The notes under the pieces: model-generated
Told to the model about the DNA's origin: nothing
Database searches by the model: none
Seen by the model: the letters and a program-made list of their open reading frames with translations, nothing else
Translations under genes and position numbers: made by a program
NCBI RefSeq assembly: GCF_003319105.1
Contig: NZ_QOHH01000010.1
Location: 62,001 to 126,000, forward strand
Source of the DNA: Blastococcus sp. TF02-09
GTDB taxonomy: Bacteria; Actinomycetota; Actinomycetes; Mycobacteriales; Geodermatophilaceae
Direction: 5' to 3'
DNA length: 64,000 nucleotides
Shown here: positions 59,306 to 64,000 of the stretch, one piece after another
Numbering within the stretch: position 1 is the first letter of the stretch
Layout of the letters: each line of letters opens with the position of its first letter

Positions 59306-59728
59306 GTGCCCGGACGCCGATCCGTCGTGGACTACTCGCTGCAGAGGCGAGCGGTCCTGGCGGAGGTGTACGCGGGGCGCACCGGTCTGTTCGAGGTCTG
59401 CGACGCCAGTCCCTACCTCTCCCGGGCCGCCAAGTACCACGGTGAGGCGACCGCGACGCCCTGCCCGGTGTGCCGCCGGGAGCGCCTCACCCGCGTGAAC
59501 TACGTGTACGGCGACCACCTCGGTCCCGTGGCCGGCCAGGCCAAGACCCCCGTCGAGCTGGCCCGGATGGACTCCGCCCAGGAGGAGTTCACCGTGTACG
59601 CCGTCGAGGTCTGCCGGGGCTGCGGGTGGAACCACCTGGAGTGCTCGTACGTGCTGGGGGTCGAACCCGTGCCGGGGCAGCAACCCCGCCGGGGACGGCG
59701 CCGGACCGCCACGGACCAGCGCCCCTAG
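59306..59728 (+). CDS. DUF5318 family protein
   Basis: This 140-residue protein begins [21 protein letters not shown] and has a four-cysteine zinc-ribbon-like pattern: [10 protein letters not shown] near residue 54 and [11 protein letters not shown] near 104. The tail is basic (PRRGRRR). The family is restricted to actinobacteria and lies before ponA in mycobacteria (Rv0049 type); its function is unknown. GTG 59306 is chosen for the TACATT -10 box 7 nt upstream. Confidence 0.85.
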   Translation: MPGRRSVVDYSLQRRAVLAEVYAGRTGLFEVCDASPYLSRAAKYHGEATATPCPVCRRERLTRVNYVYGDHLGPVAGQAKTPVELARMDSAQEEFTVYAVEVCRGCGWNHLECSYVLGVEPVPGQQPRRGRRRTATDQRP

Positions 59729-59887
59729 CGCGTCGGCCCCGCCGTCACGGCGGACCCCTCCGTCACTGCAGCCCCTGCGGGTCGTTGCCGGCGGGGGTCC
59801 TCCCCCGCATCCACAGCTGAAGACGCAAGGCTGCGACCGGGCACCCCCGTCGTCGCCCACCCCGAGTCAGGAAAGAGGAACTCCCGC

Positions 59888-62383
59888 GTGCCTCCCCACG
59901 ACGAGACCTCGCCCGTCGGGCCGCGCGCCGGTTCGGTCCGCCGTCCGGCCCCCGCGCGCACCCGGAGCACCGGGGGCGGTGGCGGTGCCGCGCGCGGCAG
60001 CTCCGGCGCCGGCCGGCCCGCGGTCCCGCCGTCCGGCCGTGCCCGCACGACGGCCGCCCGGAGCGGCGGCAGCGGCGGCGGCCGGCCCTCGGGTCCGGGC
60101 GGTCGCCCGCCGGGCGCCGGTGGTCCTCCCGGGTCGGGGCGCCCGCCGGGTTCCGGTGGTCGTCCGCCGGGCGGCCGGCCCTCCGGTGGCGCGGGGCGTC
60201 CGGCCCGCAGCAAGAAGCAGCGGCGCCGTCGTCGGCTGAAGATCGGCCTCGGCGTCCTGGGCGGGCTGTTCCTGCTGTTCTGCGTCTTCATCGGCGTCGT
60301 CTACGCCAGCACCGAGGTGCCCAGCCCCGACTCGATCACCAACGCGCAGACGACGGTCGTCTACTACTCCGACGGCACCACGGAGATGGCCCGGCTCGGC
60401 GACGAGAACCGCACCAACGTCCGCCTGGACCAGGTGAGCGAGGCCGCGCAGAACGCCGTGCTCGCCGCGGAGAACCGCGACTTCTACACCGACCCGGGCA
60501 TCTCGGCGACGGGCATCGCCCGGGCCGCCTGGAGCAACCTGACCGGCGGCTCCACGCAGGGTGGCTCGACGATCACCCAGCAGTACGTGAAGAACGCGAT
60601 CCTGCAGAACTCCGAGCGGTCGTTCAGCCGCAAGTTCCAGGAGCTCTTCGTCGCGATCAAGCTGGACAACAACTACTCGAAGGAACAGATCCTCGAGAAC
60701 TACCTGAACACCATCTACTACGGCCGCGGCGCCTACGGCATCGAGTCGGCCGCGAAGACCTACTTCGGCGTGCCGGCCGCGGAGCTGACCGCGCAGCAGG
60801 GCGCGGTGCTCGCGGTGCTCATCCGCAGCCCGGGGGCCTACGACCCGGAGCTCAATCCGGAGGGTGCGCAGGACCGCTGGGGTCTGGTGCTCGACGCGAT
60901 GGTCGGCGAGGGCTGGCTGTCGGCCGAGGAGCGGGCGCTGTCGCAGTACCCGGCGGTGCTGCCCAAGGTCCCGCCGTCGAACGGCATCCCGAGCGACCAC
61001 CGGGGCCACGTCGTCAACCAGGCGCTGGCCGAGCTGGAGGCCAAGGGCTACAACGAGGACCAGATCAACGGCGGCGGCCTCACGATCGTCACGACGGTGG
61101 ACAAGCGCTACCAGGACGCGGCGGTCGCCGCGGTGAACGACGTGATGACCGGTGAGCCGGAGCCGCTGCGCGAGGCGCTCGTCGCCGTCGACCCCAAGAC
61201 CGGTGCCGTGCGCGCCTACTACGGAGGGGAGAACGGCGCCGGAACCGACTACGCGCGGGCCCAGAGGCAGCCGGGCTCGTCGATGAAGCCCTACACGCTG
61301 GCGACCGCGCTGAAGGAGGGCATCAGCGTCACGGCCCGCCGCGACGGCAGCAACAACCAGGAGTTCGAGGACCGCGAGGCCCGGGTGGTCAACTCCGGCG
61401 GCGCGTCCTGCGCGGCCTGCACCCTCCGCGAGGCCATGACCCGCTCGCTGAACACGACGTTCTACGGGCTGGCCCTCGAGGTGGGCCCTCCGGAGGTGCG
61501 GCAGACCGCGCTGGCCGCCACCGGCCTGCCGGAGACCTGGCCGGGCGGGAACCTGGCGGGCGGCACCGTGCTCGCGAACGAGGCAGGCGTCACCGGTGGC
61601 GCGATCGGGATCGGCGAGTACGAGATGCGCCCGATCGACCAGGCGGTCGGCTTCGCCACCTTCGCCGCGGGCGGCATCCAGCGGGACCCGTACTTCCTGG
61701 CGCGGGTGACCGACAGCGAGGGCACCGTCCTGCTGGAGAACCCCGGCGACGCCGGCGAGCAGGTCATCGAGCCCCGTGTCGCCAACGACGTCACCTACGC
61801 GCTGACCGACGTCGCCGGCAGTTCGGACCTCGACCTGGACGGTGGCCGCGAGGTGGCGGCGAAGACCGGTACGCAGGGGCAGGGGGAGAACAACTCCGAC
61901 GCGTGGATGGTCGGGTACACGCCTTCCATCTCCACCGCGGTCTGGATGGGGAACGACTCGCCGAGCGACCCGATCGAGGACGTCCGTGGGCGCATCATCT
62001 ACGGCTCGGGCCTGCCCGGTGACATCTGGCAGCAGTTCATGAACACCGTCCTCGAGGGCAGCCCGGAGGAGGACCTGCCCGACGCCCCGCTCATCAAGGG
62101 CGACACCGGCGAAGGTGTGCCCGCGCCGACCCGTGAGCCGACGCGGACGGCCACCCCGACCCCGACGCGGACGGCCACCCCGACCCCGACGCGGACGGCT
62201 ACCCCGACGCCGACCCCGACGCCGACTCCGACCAGGCCGGAGACCCCCGACGTGCCGGAGGAGCCGGTCGAGGAGCAGCCGGTCGAGGAGCAGCCGGTCG
62301 AGGAGGCGCCGGTCGAGGAGCCCGGGGCGGGCAATCAGGGCGGCATCCCCGCGCCGGCACCGGCGGGGCGGGGCAACGGCTGA
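59888..62383 (+). CDS. ponA: class A penicillin-binding protein (bifunctional transglycosylase/transpeptidase)
   Basis: This 831-residue protein has a disordered Gly/Pro/Arg-rich cytoplasmic N-terminus (about 1-115), a membrane helix (about 118-140), a GT51 domain (AAENRDFYTDPGIS, QGGSTITQQYVKN) and a transpeptidase domain with SSMK, SLN and KTGT. It ends in Thr/Pro and Val-Glu-Glu repeats. Catalytic Glu is kept in AAENRDF; ENRDF in place of EDRxF is common in actinobacterial PonA1. AGAGGAA precedes the GTG. Confidence 0.93.
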   Translation: MPPHDETSPVGPRAGSVRRPAPARTRSTGGGGGAARGSSGAGRPAVPPSGRARTTAARSGGSGGGRPSGPGGRPPGAGGPPGSGRPPGSGGRPPGGRPSGGAGRPARSKKQRRRRRLKIGLGVLGGLFLLFCVFIGVVYASTEVPSPDSITNAQTTVVYYSDGTTEMARLGDENRTNVRLDQVSEAAQNAVLAAENRDFYTDPGISATGIARAAWSNLTGGSTQGGSTITQQYVKNAILQNSERSFSRKFQELFVAIKLDNNYSKEQILENYLNTIYYGRGAYGIESAAKTYFGVPAAELTAQQGAVLAVLIRSPGAYDPELNPEGAQDRWGLVLDAMVGEGWLSAEERALSQYPAVLPKVPPSNGIPSDHRGHVVNQALAELEAKGYNEDQINGGGLTIVTTVDKRYQDAAVAAVNDVMTGEPEPLREALVAVDPKTGAVRAYYGGENGAGTDYARAQRQPGSSMKPYTLATALKEGISVTARRDGSNNQEFEDREARVVNSGGASCAACTLREAMTRSLNTTFYGLALEVGPPEVRQTALAATGLPETWPGGNLAGGTVLANEAGVTGGAIGIGEYEMRPIDQAVGFATFAAGGIQRDPYFLARVTDSEGTVLLENPGDAGEQVIEPRVANDVTYALTDVAGSSDLDLDGGREVAAKTGTQGQGENNSDAWMVGYTPSISTAVWMGNDSPSDPIEDVRGRIIYGSGLPGDIWQQFMNTVLEGSPEEDLPDAPLIKGDTGEGVPAPTREPTRTATPTPTRTATPTPTRTATPTPTPTPTPTRPETPDVPEEPVEEQPVEEQPVEEAPVEEPGAGNQGGIPAPAPAGRGNG
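62139..62322 (+). repeat. in-frame tandem repeats at the ponA 3' end
   Basis: Two adjacent arrays occur. The first is a 24-bp unit coding TPTRTATP, about three copies plus a TP run. The second is a 15-bp unit coding PVEEQ/PVEEA, four copies. They form an extracellular, probably wall-spanning tail and are candidates for length variation. Confidence 0.8.
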
Positions 62384-62404
62384 TCCCTCCCGCACACTGA
62401 CCCG

Positions 62405-63877
62405 GTGAGCACCTCACCGTCGGGCCCGTCCGCATCCGCGGGCGGGCCCGCGGTGTCTCCCGACCGGATCGTGCCCACCTGGACCGACCCGGTCGCCATC
62501 CAGGCCGCCGAGGCGGTGGGCGGGCCGTGGGGGCGGCACGCGCTCACCGGCCGGGCCCTGTTCTGGACGCCCCTGCGGGTCTGCCTGGCCTTCGTCGTCC
62601 TCGGGCTGGCCCTCGCCTGGATCAAGCAGGAACCCTGCGCCGACGGCGACTGGAGCGGCTTCCGCCAGTACACCCACCTCTGCTACGCCGACCCGCTGCC
62701 GCTCTTCGGTCGCTTCGACCTGGGCTCCGGCGCCCTGCCCTACCTCGACTCCCCCGTCGACCACCCGGTGCTCACCGGCGGCCTCATGGCCCTCGCGGCC
62801 GCCCTGGGCCGCGCCTACGACGGCGCCGCGCGCGCGAGCGACCTCCTGCCGGACCTGCCGCCGGTGCAGAGCTTCTACGTCGTGACCTGCCTGCTGCTGT
62901 CGGTGTGCGCGCTGGCCACCGCCCGCGGCGTGCTCGCGCTGTCGGGCCGACGCCCGTGGGACGCCGCCATGATCGGGCTGTCGCCGCTGCTGGTGGTGCA
63001 CGCCTTCACCGGCTGGGACCTGTTCGCGGTGGCGTTGACCACGCTCGGCATGTGGGCGTGGGCCCGCGACCGGCCCGTGCCGGCCGGCGTCCTCCTGGGC
63101 CTGGCGACGGCGGCCAAGCCCTACCCGCTGCTGGTCCTGGTCGCCCTGTTCCTGCTCTGCCTGCGCGCGGGGCTGCTCCGGACCTGGTTGCGGACGGCGG
63201 GCGCCGCGCTGGCCGGCTGGACGGCGGTGAACCTGCCCGTCGCCGTCGCCGCCTGGGACGGGTGGAGCCTGTTCTTCCGCCGCACCGTTCTGCGGCCGGC
63301 CGATCCGGACTCGCTGTGGAACGTCGCGCTGCACCTCAGCGGTGAGCGGCTCTTCGACGGCCCGCTCGAGGCGGGGCAGACCCCGGTGGTGCTGAACGCG
63401 CTCAGCGCGCTGGCGGTGGCGGCGATGGTCGCGGGCGTCGGCTGGCTGGTGCTGGCCGCCCCGGTGCGGCCCCGCGTCGCCCAGGTCGCCTTCCTGCTCG
63501 TCGCCGGGTTCCTGCTGCTCGGCAAGGTGTGGAGCCCGCAGTACTCGCTCTGGCTGCTCCCGCTGGCGGTGCTGGCCCGGCCGGCCTGGCGCTCGCTGCT
63601 GGCATGGCAGGCCACCGAGGCGCTGCTCTGGGTGCCGCGGATGCTCTGGTACCTGGGCACCGACAACCGGGGCATCGAGGTGGGGTGGTTCCTCCTCGCG
63701 GTGGGCATCCGCGACGCCGCCGTCGCCGTCCTCGTGGCGCTGGTCGTGCGGGACGTGGTGCAGCCCGACCGGGACGTCGTCCGGGCAGGCTGGCGCGGGG
63801 TCGACGACCCCGCCGGCGGCCCGCTGGAGAGGACCGTCGACGCCCTCGCCCTGCCCCGCCGGGATCAGCTCACCTGA
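62405..63877 (+). CDS. glycosyltransferase family 87 membrane protein
   Basis: This 490-residue polytopic protein has about ten membrane helices. An Asp-containing first loop reads YLDSPVDHPVLTGGLM, and TAAKPYPLLVL and GKVWSPQYSLWLLPLAVL are typical of GT-C/GT87 mannosyltransferase-like proteins using polyprenyl-phosphate sugars. The acceptor is unknown. Mycobacteria keep a similar gene after ponA1 (Rv0051 type). The last residues (DQLT) and the stop lie inside the dispersed repeat copy 3. Confidence 0.85.
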   Translation: MSTSPSGPSASAGGPAVSPDRIVPTWTDPVAIQAAEAVGGPWGRHALTGRALFWTPLRVCLAFVVLGLALAWIKQEPCADGDWSGFRQYTHLCYADPLPLFGRFDLGSGALPYLDSPVDHPVLTGGLMALAAALGRAYDGAARASDLLPDLPPVQSFYVVTCLLLSVCALATARGVLALSGRRPWDAAMIGLSPLLVVHAFTGWDLFAVALTTLGMWAWARDRPVPAGVLLGLATAAKPYPLLVLVALFLLCLRAGLLRTWLRTAGAALAGWTAVNLPVAVAAWDGWSLFFRRTVLRPADPDSLWNVALHLSGERLFDGPLEAGQTPVVLNALSALAVAAMVAGVGWLVLAAPVRPRVAQVAFLLVAGFLLLGKVWSPQYSLWLLPLAVLARPAWRSLLAWQATEALLWVPRMLWYLGTDNRGIEVGWFLLAVGIRDAAVAVLVALVVRDVVQPDRDVVRAGWRGVDDPAGGPLERTVDALALPRRDQLT

Positions 63878-63938
63878 TCATGGCGCGTCCTACCTCACCG
63901 CCCACCGTGAGGGAGGACGCGCTCCGGTGAGGGAGGAT
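63861..63938 (+). repeat. dispersed palindromic element, copy 3 (3' of GT87 gene)
   Basis: Reading from the gene outward it shows the same parts as copies 1 and 2: a GATCAG...CTGATC palindrome (63863-63879), a CCTACCTCACCGCCCACCGTGAGG hairpin and a repeated GGTGAGGGAGGA half. Here the gene's stop codon lies within the first palindrome. The 3' gene orientation is the same as for the other copies. Confidence 0.7.
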
Positions 63939-63964
63939 GGCTGTTGGGGCGCTGGGCCCCACGG

Positions 63965-64000
63965 TCAGGCGAGGGCCGAGCGGACCAGCGCGATCTCCTC
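63965..64000 (-). CDS. possible C-terminus of a gene running off the right edge
   Basis: The minus strand reads EEIALVRSALA then a TGA stop at 63965. Codon usage is like the neighbours, but only 11 residues are visible, so no product can be named and the call rests on frame and spacing alone. Confidence 0.3.
   Translation of the reverse strand, partial: EEIALVRSALA

Noticed and set aside
62139-62322. CRISPR-like regular repeats
   Set aside because: The repeats are in-frame Thr/Pro and Val/Glu codons at the ponA 3' end with no unique spacers and no cas genes.
63529-63930. Plus-strand frame ending in PTVREDALR over the repeat
   Set aside because: It overlaps the GT87 gene in another frame. 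The shared C-terminal peptide arises from the dispersed DNA element, not from a protein family.

Overview
The window is about 64 kb of very GC-rich actinobacterial chromosome centred on the replication origin. The gene content and order match the core origin neighbourhood known from Mycobacterium and other Actinobacteria: gyrA-gyrB-dciA-recF-gnd-dnaN-oriC-dnaA-rpmH-rnpA-yidD-yidC-khpB-rsmG-parA-parB, flanked by the fhaA-fhaB-pstP-rodA-pbpA-pknA-pknB kinase cluster and by cwlM-trxA-trxB-pseudokinase-murJ-nudix-pcnA. Protein texture and gene insertions look most like Geodermatophilaceae (Blastococcus, Geodermatophilus or Modestobacter). That placement is an impression from the sequence and was not tested by a search. 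There is no prophage, insertion sequence, CRISPR array or clear genomic island.

Left arm (1-31.9 kb). acsA comes first, then tRNA-Leu(CAG). The cell-shape and signalling operon fhaA, fhaB, pstP, rodA, pbpA, pknA runs on the plus strand, mostly through stop/start overlaps, and pknB follows after a gap holding its own promoter-like motif. Next are a TrpG/PabA amidotransferase, a DUF881 protein and the division protein crgA, which share a divergent promoter region. After them come an unusual intergenic region with a DnaA-box cluster, a thiolase, a PH-domain membrane protein, a rhomboid protease that appears to start at CTG, ppiA, sppA, tRNA-Ala, a tiny DLW-39 protein, tRNA-Ile, a DUF3566 membrane protein, gyrA and gyrB. 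A small membrane protein, an ABC exporter and a protein of unknown function sit between gyrB and dciA-recF-gnd-dnaN.

Origin (31.9-35.1 kb). The 880-bp dnaA-dnaN gap carries eight DnaA-box-like nonamers plus a locally AT-richer stretch and is the oriC. Four parS-like palindromes (25.1, 38.42, 38.46 and 53.05 kb) flank it and fit the parA-parB pair at 38.5-40.6 kb.

Right arm (35.1-64 kb). The membrane-protein insertion, RNA-processing and partition genes come first. They are followed by a D-Ala-D-Ala ligase, a PLP aminotransferase, cwlM, thioredoxin and its reductase, a stand-alone MviN-type pseudokinase with an extracellular discoidin-like domain, murJ, a DUF6049 protein, a Nudix hydrolase, the divergent pcnA, an MFS transporter, yqgE, a lipoprotein, ino1 with its PadR regulator, a DUF5318 protein, ponA and a GT87 glycosyltransferase.

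Functionally the window joins chromosome replication and segregation to peptidoglycan synthesis (RodA, PbpA, PonA, MurJ, CwlM, Ddl) under Ser/Thr kinase and FHA control. The most notable non-genic signals are (i) a three-copy palindromic element that always follows a gene 3' end in the same orientation, (ii) a second DnaA-box cluster about 18 kb from oriC, (iii) a set of leaderless genes whose start lies 6-8 nt after a TAnnnT -10 hexamer, including one divergent pair whose -10 boxes each occupy the other's -35 position, and (iv) a rhomboid gene with a probable CTG start overlapping the preceding stop codon.
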